Shown: positions 6,371 through 12,985 of the stretch, in pieces | Numbering within the stretch: position 1 is the first letter of the stretch | How the letters are laid out: each line of letters starts with the position of its first letter | NCBI GenBank assembly: GCA_947478935.1 | Contig: CANJXV010000043.1 | Coordinates: 1 to 12,985, forward strand | Length of the DNA stretch: 12,985 nt | Origin: Comamonadaceae bacterium | Lineage (GTDB): Bacteria; Pseudomonadota; Gammaproteobacteria; Burkholderiales; Burkholderiaceae_C | Direction of reading: 5' to 3' | Program-made: the position numbers and the translations under genes | Notes under the pieces: generated by a model | Told to the model about the DNA's origin: nothing | The model's database searches: none | What the model saw: only the letters and a program-made list of their open reading frames with translations

Positions 6371-7386
6371 CCACACCGGAATTCCAGCTTGCTTTTCTCA
6401 ACAAGATCCAAAGGCTATTTGCCGAGGGTGACTTCTCTGCAAGCTACAAGTACGCCCTGCTGATTGCCATCGCAGACATAGCGGTGGAGTCAGGCCGGGA
6501 TGATGACCAGCCGCTAGTCATTCCCCATCGCAGCCTTGGTGCAAAGTTCGTCGACCTGTACTGGCAACAGTCTGCACCCTTCAAGAACGATGCCCTCCTG
6601 ATCCAGAACAATGGGACGCAGGCTGCGGTGATAAGCCATATTGCTCATTTCAGAGGCCAGAGCAACGCCACCACAGCTAACGCAGCAAGGTCTGCCACTG
6701 ACTTTAAGTCTCTCCTTACAAGGGTCACCCGCATCGTTGTAGACAAGCCGGTTTTTCATATCCAGAACCTTGGCGGTACAAGAGACCAGTTTCTGTTTGA
6801 GTCGGGTGCAGATAGCATCACCCTGCTACCCGGAGTGGCATACTGTTTGCGCCGGTTCCAACCATTGGTTCAGCAGCTTGCCCGTTCGCATTGGATAGAC
6901 CATATCAAGCGCAATAAGCAGAACGCTAGCCTGCTGGGGCAGGACACTGATCTGGAATCATTCCTCTTTGAGACTTCAAGGCAGTCGCTGGCAATTGTCC
7001 AGACTGGGCTGCGTAAGATTTCCAATCGATGCTTCTACTGTGGCAGATCGGTATCTGAAGTTGACGTTGACCACTTCATCCCGCACTCGTTGTACCCGAG
7101 GGACTTGGTACACAACTTCGTTTTGGCTGATCCGGGCTGCAACAGGAGCAAATCTGATACCTTGGCGGCGAAGCAGCATCTAAGCAAGTGGCTGGATTTT
7201 GCTCAGACTAACGCAGACAACCTAGCCCAAATTGGGCATGAGGCAGGTATCGTGGCTGATGAACGCTCAATGCACTCAGTGGCCCGATGGGGATACGGGA
7301 ATGCAGTCGCCAGCGGCGCGCAAGGGTGGATACGGTCAGCCCAATACGAACCGATTGAGGGTGACTATCTGGAGCTTTGGCGGTAG
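6367..7386 (+). CDS. HNH endonuclease, coupled to HIT protein
   Basis: This 339-aa protein has a C-terminal HNH nuclease domain. CFYCG (Cys222, Cys225) is followed by VDHFIPHS (Asp235-His236, the general-base pair), Asn250, and PGCNRSKSD (Cys258, Asn259, Lys262). The usual fourth zinc ligand is absent: the second knuckle reads ADPGCN rather than CxxCN, a variant seen in other HNH proteins. Residues 1-215 form a mostly helical region I do not recognise, perhaps for target recognition, regulation or partner binding. It starts at GTG 6367 with a good GGAG site (6-nt spacing) inside the HIT gene and a 4-nt overlap (GTGA). This strongly implies the two proteins act together. Restriction or anti-phage nuclease activity is inference. 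Confidence 0.88.
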   Translation: MTTPEFQLAFLNKIQRLFAEGDFSASYKYALLIAIADIAVESGRDDDQPLVIPHRSLGAKFVDLYWQQSAPFKNDALLIQNNGTQAAVISHIAHFRGQSNATTANAARSATDFKSLLTRVTRIVVDKPVFHIQNLGGTRDQFLFESGADSITLLPGVAYCLRRFQPLVQQLARSHWIDHIKRNKQNASLLGQDTDLESFLFETSRQSLAIVQTGLRKISNRCFYCGRSVSEVDVDHFIPHSLYPRDLVHNFVLADPGCNRSKSDTLAAKQHLSKWLDFAQTNADNLAQIGHEAGIVADERSMHSVARWGYGNAVASGAQGWIRSAQYEPIEGDYLELWR

Positions 7387-7399
7387 ACGACCAACTAAA

Positions 7400-7460
7400 C
7401 AGCCCAATCGCAAATCAGGGCTGGTCAACACATACGCTGGCAGTTGGGCAATTTTGCGAT
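7400..7460. other. Foldable intergenic segment with competing helices
   Basis: CAGCCC (7400-7405) pairs with GGGCTG (7418-7423). In competition, GCCCAA (7402-7407) can pair with TTGGGC (7444-7449), and ATCGCAAA (7407-7414) with TTTGCGAT (7453-7460). None is followed by a T-tract. This could be an mRNA switch or simply remnant repeats between the HNH and lipoprotein genes. Confidence 0.35.
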
Positions 7461-7517
7461 GATTGAGCGGCACTACAGCAAATTAACCGCTACGATGTGT
7501 GGGAAACTGGCTTGAAG

Positions 7518-10211
7518 ATGATGAAGAAAATTAAAACCTCAATTGCAATAGTAGGTTTGTCTGTGCTGTCAGCGTGTGGTGGCGGCGGGAAAGCCTCGGG
7601 CGATAGTCGCGTCTCCGCCAGTGATAGCCAAATAGTGGCGGGCTACGCGATGGACGGGTACCTCCAAAGAGCAACAGCTTTTCTGGATTTGAACAACAAC
7701 GGTCAACTTGACTCTGGCGAGCCATCCGCCGCCACGGACTCAGACGGAAAATTCTCATTCACCGCGACCTCTGCCGATCTTGTGAAGGCACCGGTAGTGG
7801 TCATGGCGGTGGCGGGTATCACTATTGACAACGACACCAATGCAACCGTAGATCTGTCCTATTCAATGACATCTCCAATCGGAAAAAATAATGTCATCTC
7901 ACCCATCACAACCTTAATTGCAGCAAAAATTTCTGCGGGTATGGGCGCAGACCAAGCGTTGGCAGCGGTGAAGGAAGACCTTGGCTACGGTGCTAACGAC
8001 TCTATAGACCTTTATAAAGACTATATCAGCGAGAAAAAGACAGACGACAATTACAAAAAGTTGCATAACTTAGCAGCAGCCACTGCCGTTGCACTGAAGG
8101 CTGCAGAGTTATCGGCAGATCCAACAGCAGGCCTGAGTGGAAAGCTGGCAGCAGCAGCCAAGGCGTTCACCACAAGCGTGTCTGGACGAATTGCCGAAAT
8201 TAAAGCGGCTGCTGACACAAACGCAGCGGTTAGCGTTGCAAATAAACTGGATGTGAAAGGCACGGCTGCAACTGGCGCACCACTTGCAGACGGTATTGTT
8301 CAGATTTATGGTGCAGACGGGACCGCCTTGCTGGTGACACCTGCCAAAATTGGCGCGGATGGTAGTTATAAAGCGACGATTCCTGACAATGCAAAATTTC
8401 CGCTTATTTTTGTTGCAGATGACGGCTCTCAAAAATTGATTAGCCTCATGGCTAGCTCAAAAGATACTGCAGTAGTAAACATCACACAACTTACCAACCT
8501 AATCGCAGCAAGAATATCGCCTACGGGAAATCCCGGCAATTTATTATCAGAAATTGGTTCTGGCACAACCATAACATCTGCACTTGTTCAAAAACATAGC
8601 CTTGATGTACTTACGGCAATTAAGCCTCTATTAGTTGCTCACGGTTTAGATTTGTCTAGCAGCCCGATCAGCACAGTTTTTGCCGCTGACGGTAAAGGGT
8701 ACGACAAAATGCTCGATACGCTGGACATAAAAATTGAACCAAAAGGCACCGAATCCACCATTGAGCTAACCGTCAAGCAGGCTGTGCGGGAGGACGCAGA
8801 CTTACCGAAGGTAACGTTTTCAAGTAGCGCCGTATCGTCGCCTTCTCTGCCCCCACTAAATTCTGGCAACCTTCCTCCAAATGGACTTGCTCCGGGCCTC
8901 AACGATCTACTTTTACGCGCTAACGCATGCTACGCTTTACCACTACTAACCAGAATATCAATAAATGGCTCCAAGGCAACAGATATTATCGCCACGGATT
9001 GCAAAGACCTTTTCTTGGGAAATAGACCCCAAGACTTTTTGGATAGCGGTAATAAAGTTAAAAATACTGGAAGTTTTAGCGGAATCTTTAATACAAGTAC
9101 TCCGGTAACGTTTTCGTCACCGCGCTATAACTTCACGGTTGCACAAGATGTCACTGGGGGGTCAAAAGCAGGTGATGTTGGTTTTGAATTCCGATGGAAG
9201 GATGACGACAATAATTTCCAGTATGAAAAAACGATAGTTAGAAAAGACAGCGATGGGAAGTATCGGTTCATCGGCAATCAATATGCCTATCCCGGTGGAA
9301 TTTCTTCACATGCCCAAAGAAGGAACTTTTTGGTTCAACCCGCTTCTACTTTCAACAGCGTCGGGTACACATTTGATGTGCCATGTAATGAGAAAACCAT
9401 AAGCTGGAAGAAAGTTAATATTACAGCTCCAAACGGCAAGAAAATAACTTTGGTACCTCGGATAAGTGGCACCCCAAATGCCTGTGATTACGGCAACTTT
9501 GTGATCGCAAAAAATATAGCGAAAGATTCTGCAGGCGACAATAGCACACCATCGCTTTCGTGGTTTTATCGTTTATCTTCTATTTACGAGGCTCCGAATG
9601 AACCTGAGAATGCCAAACATCCTCGTGATAGGGAATTACAACTTGTGTTTGCACCAGAGGATTGGAGTGATTCGCAGATTGAGCAGATCCCCCATTTGGG
9701 CGTATGGAAGTACGAGTATTTTACAAATGACGTTACGACACCTACTGCAACCCAATATTTCAGAACAACATCGAGAGTAATGACTGTTGCTGGCTTTAGA
9801 TATTTGAAAGGTTTTCTTCCGAGACTTACGGCAAATTATGAAATTAAATGTTATTCAGGTGTATGTTTTACCATCCCAAATGCCGGCCCTTTTCCCGTTT
9901 CATGGACTATGCAAACGCCTAATCCGCTCGCAACATTCAGGGCGAGAGTATATGGAACTTATGGCCCGTTATCTTCCCGCACCAGTTTTGAAGACACTAG
10001 AAAATTTCCGTCGAGTGCGCTATCGATAGGCATTATTTGTGGAAATGGGGTGGGTGTGAATTCACCACAATGTCAAGGAGGGGTATACGGCAATAACTAT
10101 GCTACCGTGCCGGATGTCACTATTATTGACGCTGTCCAGTTAGTGAGCCGTGTCGCGGGAGGGGCGGAGGTTGATCACATGCATGCGCTATATAAATTGC
10201 CACTGCCTTGA
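7518..10211 (+). CDS. Large lipoprotein of unknown function
   Basis: This ~897-aa protein has a lipoprotein signal peptide: MMKKIKTS, a hydrophobic core, then lipobox LSAC with Cys20 as the lipidated residue and a Gly4 tether. It is probably anchored in the outer membrane. I chose ATG 7518 over ATG 7497 because it puts the basic MMKK at the N-terminus; no strong ribosome site is visible for either. Near residues 57-75, DLNNNGQLDSGE and DSDGKF look like a calcium-binding, SdrD-B-like turn. A related beta-rich unit seems to recur near 245-330, each followed by a helical stretch (ITTLIAAKIS; ITQLTNLIAARIS). The C-terminal half is beta-rich, more AT-rich, and holds several paired cysteines that may form disulfides. 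It may be a surface receptor, adhesin or binding protein; I do not recognise a family. Confidence 0.8.
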   Translation: MMKKIKTSIAIVGLSVLSACGGGGKASGDSRVSASDSQIVAGYAMDGYLQRATAFLDLNNNGQLDSGEPSAATDSDGKFSFTATSADLVKAPVVVMAVAGITIDNDTNATVDLSYSMTSPIGKNNVISPITTLIAAKISAGMGADQALAAVKEDLGYGANDSIDLYKDYISEKKTDDNYKKLHNLAAATAVALKAAELSADPTAGLSGKLAAAAKAFTTSVSGRIAEIKAAADTNAAVSVANKLDVKGTAATGAPLADGIVQIYGADGTALLVTPAKIGADGSYKATIPDNAKFPLIFVADDGSQKLISLMASSKDTAVVNITQLTNLIAARISPTGNPGNLLSEIGSGTTITSALVQKHSLDVLTAIKPLLVAHGLDLSSSPISTVFAADGKGYDKMLDTLDIKIEPKGTESTIELTVKQAVREDADLPKVTFSSSAVSSPSLPPLNSGNLPPNGLAPGLNDLLLRANACYALPLLTRISINGSKATDIIATDCKDLFLGNRPQDFLDSGNKVKNTGSFSGIFNTSTPVTFSSPRYNFTVAQDVTGGSKAGDVGFEFRWKDDDNNFQYEKTIVRKDSDGKYRFIGNQYAYPGGISSHAQRRNFLVQPASTFNSVGYTFDVPCNEKTISWKKVNITAPNGKKITLVPRISGTPNACDYGNFVIAKNIAKDSAGDNSTPSLSWFYRLSSIYEAPNEPENAKHPRDRELQLVFAPEDWSDSQIEQIPHLGVWKYEYFTNDVTTPTATQYFRTTSRVMTVAGFRYLKGFLPRLTANYEIKCYSGVCFTIPNAGPFPVSWTMQTPNPLATFRARVYGTYGPLSSRTSFEDTRKFPSSALSIGIICGNGVGVNSPQCQGGVYGNNYATVPDVTIIDAVQLVSRVAGGAEVDHMHALYKLPLP

Positions 10212-10233
10212 TGCAAATGGATGCATTTTTATT
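10211..10233 (+). terminator. Weak hairpin after lipoprotein gene
   Basis: ATGCA (10211-10215) pairs with TGCAT (10222-10226), followed by TTTTATTT, directly at the lipoprotein stop. The stem is only 5 bp and low in GC, so this is a weak terminator candidate. Confidence 0.35.
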
Positions 10234-10489
10234 TCCTCCAATAGCTCCGCCTCTTTAACCCGCCAAGTAGAAACTTATATACCCCCCGCCAGTCTGCATT
10301 TCAAAAACAAGGGGGTGGCTTGAGCAGATTAGAGTGCATGGCTAAGGCTGCTGAACGGGCCGGAAACGGGGGGTGGGGGTACGGTGGGGTCTGGCTAGAC
10401 TCGGTGCTGGCGGCACTCCCCACCACTAAACCAAAAAAAATGCGACGGCATCTTGATCACCAGTCGGTGTCATGCAAGGTCAAATCTAT
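10231..10489. other. Non-coding right end with G-rich, foldable segment
   Basis: I see no credible gene here. ACCCCC (10281-10286) can pair with GGGGGT (10311-10316). A G-rich run follows (G6 at 10368-10373, G5 at 10375-10379, G4 at 10386-10389). GGTGGGG (10383-10389) pairs with CCCCACC (10418-10424), enclosing GTCT/AGAC (10389-10400) and GTGC/GCAC (10404-10416) hairpins, a three-way-junction shape. An A8 run starts at 10433. It could be a structured RNA, a recombination or origin site, or a G-quadruplex; nothing identifies which. Confidence 0.4.
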
Positions 10490-10511
10490 TGGTATGCCTA
10501 ATGGTATGTAG
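10490..10511. repeat. TGGTATG direct repeats (possible integrase arm sites)
   Basis: TGGTATG occurs at 10490-10496 and 10502-10508, 12 bp apart, about 45 bp inside the right att copy. ATGGTATGTAG (10501-10511) is repeated exactly at 1271-1281 inside the left end. Repeats near both ends are what arm-type integrase sites look like; binding is inferred. Confidence 0.4.
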
Positions 10512-10514
10512 ACA

Positions 10515-10536
10515 TAAAAAAAGCACCTAAGTGCTT
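10515..10536 (-). terminator. Intrinsic terminator downstream of tRNA-Ser, supplied by the element
   Basis: Read on the minus strand, AAGCAC-TTAG-GTGCTT (10536-10521) forms a 6-bp stem with a tetraloop, followed directly by a T-run (about 7). It lies about 16 nt after the tRNA CCA end but inside the element, so it would replace the native terminator displaced to 1099-1130. Confidence 0.7.
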
Positions 10537-10551
10537 GATTTATATAGATAC

Positions 10552-10566
10552 TTGGCGGAAACGGAG
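10552..10566. repeat. Right attachment site inside tRNA-Ser 3' end
   Basis: This is the second copy of TTGGCGGAAACGGAG. It covers the CCA end, discriminator, acceptor strand and first T-arm bases of tRNA-Ser plus one base beyond. The element brought or kept a copy that leaves the tRNA intact. Confidence 0.85.
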
Positions 10567-10645
10567 GGATTCGAACCCTCGATGAGGCTCTACACCCCAT
10601 ACTCCCTTAGCAGGGGAGCACCTTCGGCCACTCGGTCACGTTTCC
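10553..10645 (-). tRNA. serX-like: tRNA-Ser(GCU)
   Basis: This 93-nt class II tRNA lies on the minus strand. The acceptor stem GGAAACG (5' end at 10645) pairs with CGTTTCC, followed by G and an encoded CCA ending at 10553. The anticodon loop CTGCTAA gives anticodon GCU, reading AGC/AGU serine codons. A long variable arm and the TTCGAAT T-loop are present. It lies 33 bp after the lysC stop on the same strand and may be co-transcribed. Its 3' end is the integration site. The gene symbol is uncertain. Confidence 0.95.
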
Positions 10646-10678
10646 AGTCGGGCGATTATGTCACGGTTTGCCGCTCGC

Positions 10679-11950
10679 TTAGGCGGTGGCAGGCTGGTCC
10701 AAGTCGAAGGCTTTGTGCAGTGCGCGCACCGCCAATTCGATGTATTTTTCGTCGATCACCACCGAGGTCTTGATCTCGGAGGTGGAGATCATCTGGATGT
10801 TGATGCCCTCTTCGCTCAAGGCGCGAAACATCTTGCTGGCGATGCCCACATGGCTGCGCATGCCGATGCCGACGATGGACACTTTGCAGATTTTGGTGTC
10901 GCCTTCCAGGTCTTCCACGCCCAGACCCTTGATGACGCTGGAACGCAGCAAATCCATGATCTTGGCGTAGTCGCCTCGGTTGACGGTGAAGCTGAAGTCG
11001 GTGCGGCCATCCTTGCTGATGTTTTGGATGATCATGTCCACTTCCACATTAGCCTGGGCCACGGCGCCGAGGATTTGGTAGGCAATACCGGGTTTGTCGG
11101 GCACACCGCGCAGGGCGATTTTGGCTTCGTCGCGGTTAAAGGCAATGCCTGAAACGATGGCTTGTTCCATGTTTTCGTCTTCCTCAAATGTGATCAAAGT
11201 GCCCGATGCGGCTTCTTCGTGAATGTCAATGTCCCAGGGGGTAAAGCTGCTCAGTACCCGAAGCGGTACGCGGTATTTGCCGGCAAATTCCACTGAGCGG
11301 ATTTGCAGCACTTTGGATCCCAGCGAGGCCATTTCCAGCATTTCTTCAAAGCTAACGGTCTTGAGACGCCGCGCCTCGGGCACCACGCGCGGGTCAGTGG
11401 TGTAGACGCCGTCGACGTCGGTGTAAATCAGGCATTCCTGCGCCTTCATGGCTGCCGCCACCGCCACGGCCGATGTGTCGGAGCCGCCGCGCCCCAAGGT
11501 GGTGATGTTGCCTGCGTCATCCATTCCCTGAAAGCCGGTGACGATGACCACTTTGCCGGCGTCTAGGTCGGCGCGCACGCGGGCGTCGTCAATCGATTCG
11601 ATACGCGCTTTGGTGTAGGCGTTGTTGGTGCGTATGGGCACTTGCCAGCCGGCATAGCTGACTGATTGCAGCCCCTCGGCCTGCAGGGCGATGGCCAGCA
11701 GTGCGCTGGAGGCCTGCTCGCCGGTGGAGGCAAGCATGTCAAGCTCGCGCTCATACGATGGAGATGCTTTGCCCGGGGCCAGTTCTTTGGCTAGGCCCAG
11801 CAGTCGGTTGGTTTCACCGCTCATGGCGGAGGGGACTACCACCATTTGATGCCCCGCGCGGTGCCATTTGGCGACTCGCTTGGCGACGTTACGGATGCGT
11901 TCGGTCGAGCCCATGGAGGTGCCGCCGTACTTGTGAACTATGAGGGCCAT
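10679..11950 (-). CDS. lysC: Aspartate kinase
   Basis: This 423-aa enzyme phosphorylates aspartate, the first step towards lysine, threonine and methionine (and diaminopimelate). The kinase domain begins with KYGGTS (7-12). The substrate and ATP regions include SAMSGETN (41-48), TTLGRGGSDTSA (150-161) and YTDVDGVYTTDPR (176-188). Two ACT domains follow at about 265-340 and 350-415, where feedback inhibition by lysine and/or threonine would act. I chose the start at 11950 (MALIVHKYGG); an upstream in-frame ATG at 12073 would add 41 residues overlapping tilS. The gene is GC-rich and host-like, 19 bp after tilS on the same strand and 33 bp before tRNA-Ser. Confidence 0.97.
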   Translation of the reverse strand: MALIVHKYGGTSMGSTERIRNVAKRVAKWHRAGHQMVVVPSAMSGETNRLLGLAKELAPGKASPSYERELDMLASTGEQASSALLAIALQAEGLQSVSYAGWQVPIRTNNAYTKARIESIDDARVRADLDAGKVVIVTGFQGMDDAGNITTLGRGGSDTSAVAVAAAMKAQECLIYTDVDGVYTTDPRVVPEARRLKTVSFEEMLEMASLGSKVLQIRSVEFAGKYRVPLRVLSSFTPWDIDIHEEAASGTLITFEEDENMEQAIVSGIAFNRDEAKIALRGVPDKPGIAYQILGAVAQANVEVDMIIQNISKDGRTDFSFTVNRGDYAKIMDLLRSSVIKGLGVEDLEGDTKICKVSIVGIGMRSHVGIASKMFRALSEEGINIQMISTSEIKTSVVIDEKYIELAVRALHKAFDLDQPATA

Positions 11951-11969
11951 GGATGGTATTTGTACGAAG

Positions 11970-12938
11970 CTAAACCGGCGGATTGTACCAATCGAGCACC
12001 GCATTGGTGCGCCGCACAAAACCGTGCCCAACGCGAATATGCAGCTGGTGTCCGCGTGTGGTGCAAGCGGCAATTTGGGCCATCAGCTCTTGCAATTGCG
12101 CGCTGCTAGCCTGTGTGTGGTGAACGCTAGCCAGCCAATGGCGCAGCACATTGCCCTGGCGCGCCATCGACAAAGTTTGCAGTTGCGCAATCGACGGGCT
12201 GCTGCTACCTGGCGCACACAGGGCCTGCAAATCGGCCTGTGCTAATTCGTTCAACAATGTCTGGGCCTGCGCTGCGTGCGCTGCGCTGCGCGGCAAAGTG
12301 TCGGCGTAATGCGGAATGATGGCTCGCAGCACGGGCAGTAACTCGGCACGCATGCGGTTACGCAAAAAGCCGGTATGCGCGTTGCTAGGGTCTTCGATCC
12401 AAAGTAATCCGCGCGTATGCAACCAGCTACGAATATCGACTGCGCTGACCTCTAGTAACGGACGAGCGTAGTCAACGCCATCGCGCAGCCAGCGGGCTGG
12501 CATGGCGCTCAGGCCCGCCAGCCCCGCGCCACGGCTTAATGCCAACAGTAAAGTCTCCACTTGGTCGTCCGCATGCTGGGCCAACGCAACTGTGGCGCAA
12601 GGCGGATGGGCGTTTTCCGCAAGGGCAAAGCGGCGCAAGGCGCCATAACGCGCCAGTCGAGCAGCGTCTTCGGGACTTTGGCCAGCGCGGGCATGCGCAT
12701 CGACGCGCTCCACATGCAGCGGCACCCCCAAGCCGGCACACACCGCTTTGCAATGCTGCTCAAAGTCGGCAGCGGCGGCTTGCAGGCCGTGGTTGACATG
12801 TACCGCCACCACACGACCTGGCCAACGCGCTACGCAGCTATGCAAAAGTGCTGTGGAGTCCGCGCCGCCGCTATAGGCGATGGCGAGCGGAAAGTTAGGT
12901 TCAAAGGCCGCAATCGCCGCATCCAGCGCGCGGGTCAT
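11970..12938 (-). CDS. tilS: tRNA(Ile)-lysidine synthase
   Basis: This 322-aa enzyme converts cytidine 34 of the CAU-anticodon isoleucine tRNA to lysidine, using ATP and lysine, so that AUA is read as Ile. The N-type ATP pyrophosphatase loop SGGADS is at 23-28. VHVNHGLQ (46-53), ARYGALRRFA (96-105), LAQHADDQVETLLLALSRGAG (119-139) and PLLEVSAVDI (160-169) are family motifs. At 322 aa it is shorter than E. coli TilS (about 430) and lacks most of the C-terminal domain, a length I recall for Burkholderiales. ATG 12938 follows the upstream stop by 14 bp, and lysC follows after 19 bp, indicating one operon. Confidence 0.95.
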   Translation of the reverse strand: MTRALDAAIAAFEPNFPLAIAYSGGADSTALLHSCVARWPGRVVAVHVNHGLQAAAADFEQHCKAVCAGLGVPLHVERVDAHARAGQSPEDAARLARYGALRRFALAENAHPPCATVALAQHADDQVETLLLALSRGAGLAGLSAMPARWLRDGVDYARPLLEVSAVDIRSWLHTRGLLWIEDPSNAHTGFLRNRMRAELLPVLRAIIPHYADTLPRSAAHAAQAQTLLNELAQADLQALCAPGSSSPSIAQLQTLSMARQGNVLRHWLASVHHTQASSAQLQELMAQIAACTTRGHQLHIRVGHGFVRRTNAVLDWYNPPV

Positions 12939-12952
12939 GGGCGTGCCACGGT

Positions 12953-12985
12953 CTATTTGCCGCTGGCCTTGGTGTCAGTGAAGCG
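12953..12985 (-). CDS. 3' end of upstream gene, possibly accA (partial)
   Basis: Eleven codons including a TAG stop (12953-12955) run off the window edge, encoding RFTDTKASGK. In many betaproteobacteria accA (acetyl-CoA carboxylase alpha subunit) precedes tilS, and an RF-x-DT-like ending would suit it. This is a context guess from very little sequence. Confidence 0.35.
   Translation of the reverse strand, partial: RFTDTKASGK

Larger units (their letters stand above)
1137..10566. mobile_element. tRNA-Ser-integrated genomic element, ~9.4 kb
   Basis: The element is bounded by perfect 15-bp direct repeats, with an intact tRNA gene on the right and a tyrosine integrase just inside the left end. 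It carries integrase, an AlpA-like regulator and an SF3/AAA+-like helicase in one plus-strand cluster. Cargo follows: a zinc-finger-like protein, a HIT-HNH pair and a large lipoprotein. No capsid, terminase, relaxase or type IV secretion gene is visible. It would therefore need a helper for transfer and best fits a satellite-like or mobilisable integrative island. The integrase lies at the end away from the tRNA, a less usual but known arrangement. One copy of the repeat plus the interior gives a unit of 9415 bp. Confidence 0.85.

Noticed and set aside
5987..7386. Classical toxin-antitoxin pair
   Set aside because: The sizes (127 and 339 aa) and catalytic domains in both proteins do not match known toxin-antitoxin families; a guard role for HIT is kept only as a hypothesis.
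10320..10511. 63-aa open frame in the right-end non-coding region
   Set aside because: It is low complexity over the G-rich run, has no ribosome site or recognisable motif, and ends within the putative arm sites. More likely chance.
10658..11152. 164-aa plus-strand frame opposite lysC
   Set aside because: His/Asp/Gly-rich antisense shadow of the lysC ACT region, typical of GC-rich genes; lysC is certain.
11951..12073. 41-residue N-terminal extension of aspartate kinase
   Set aside because: It would overlap the tilS 3' end and precede the universal start of the kinase domain (MALIVHKYGG); ATG 11950 is right for the family.

Overview
The window looks like chromosomal DNA of a betaproteobacterium, probably Burkholderiales and perhaps a Comamonadaceae relative such as Rhodoferax or Polaromonas. 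This rests on a GC-rich conserved right end (tilS, lysC and tRNA-Ser(GCU), all on the minus strand) and on protein style. It is inference; no database comparison was possible.

Layout. 1-1136: flanking DNA with an AT-rich gene for a secreted alpha/beta hydrolase and a strong bidirectional hairpin terminator. 1137-10566: a compact integrated element of about 9.4 kb, bounded by a perfect 15-bp direct repeat. The right copy is the 3' end of the intact tRNA-Ser gene; the left copy is a fragment next to the integrase. 10553-12985: host genes on the minus strand, namely tRNA-Ser(GCU), lysC, tilS and the last codons of another gene (possibly accA).

The element's core is a tight plus-strand cluster: P4-type tyrosine integrase, an unidentified 200-aa protein, an AlpA-like DNA-binding protein, an unidentified 116-aa protein, and a 526-aa SF3/AAA+-like helicase (candidate replication initiator). 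The genes overlap or nearly abut (two ATGA overlaps, gaps of 9 and 2 nt). The 3' end of the helicase gene carries two facing arrays of 9-bp repeats that could be iterons or an origin. No capsid, conjugation or relaxase gene is visible, so the element resembles a replicating satellite or mobilisable island.

Cargo follows. A convergent small zinc-finger-like gene with an HGGxSTGP-type motif comes first. Next is a translationally coupled HIT-domain / HNH-nuclease pair, the best candidate here for an uncharacterised (possibly anti-phage) system. Last is a gene for a ~900-aa outer-membrane-type lipoprotein. The last 340 bp before the tRNA are non-coding and hold a G-rich, foldable stretch, two TGGTATG repeats that may be integrase arm sites, and a terminator placed to serve the reconstituted tRNA gene, whose own terminator now lies 9.4 kb away.
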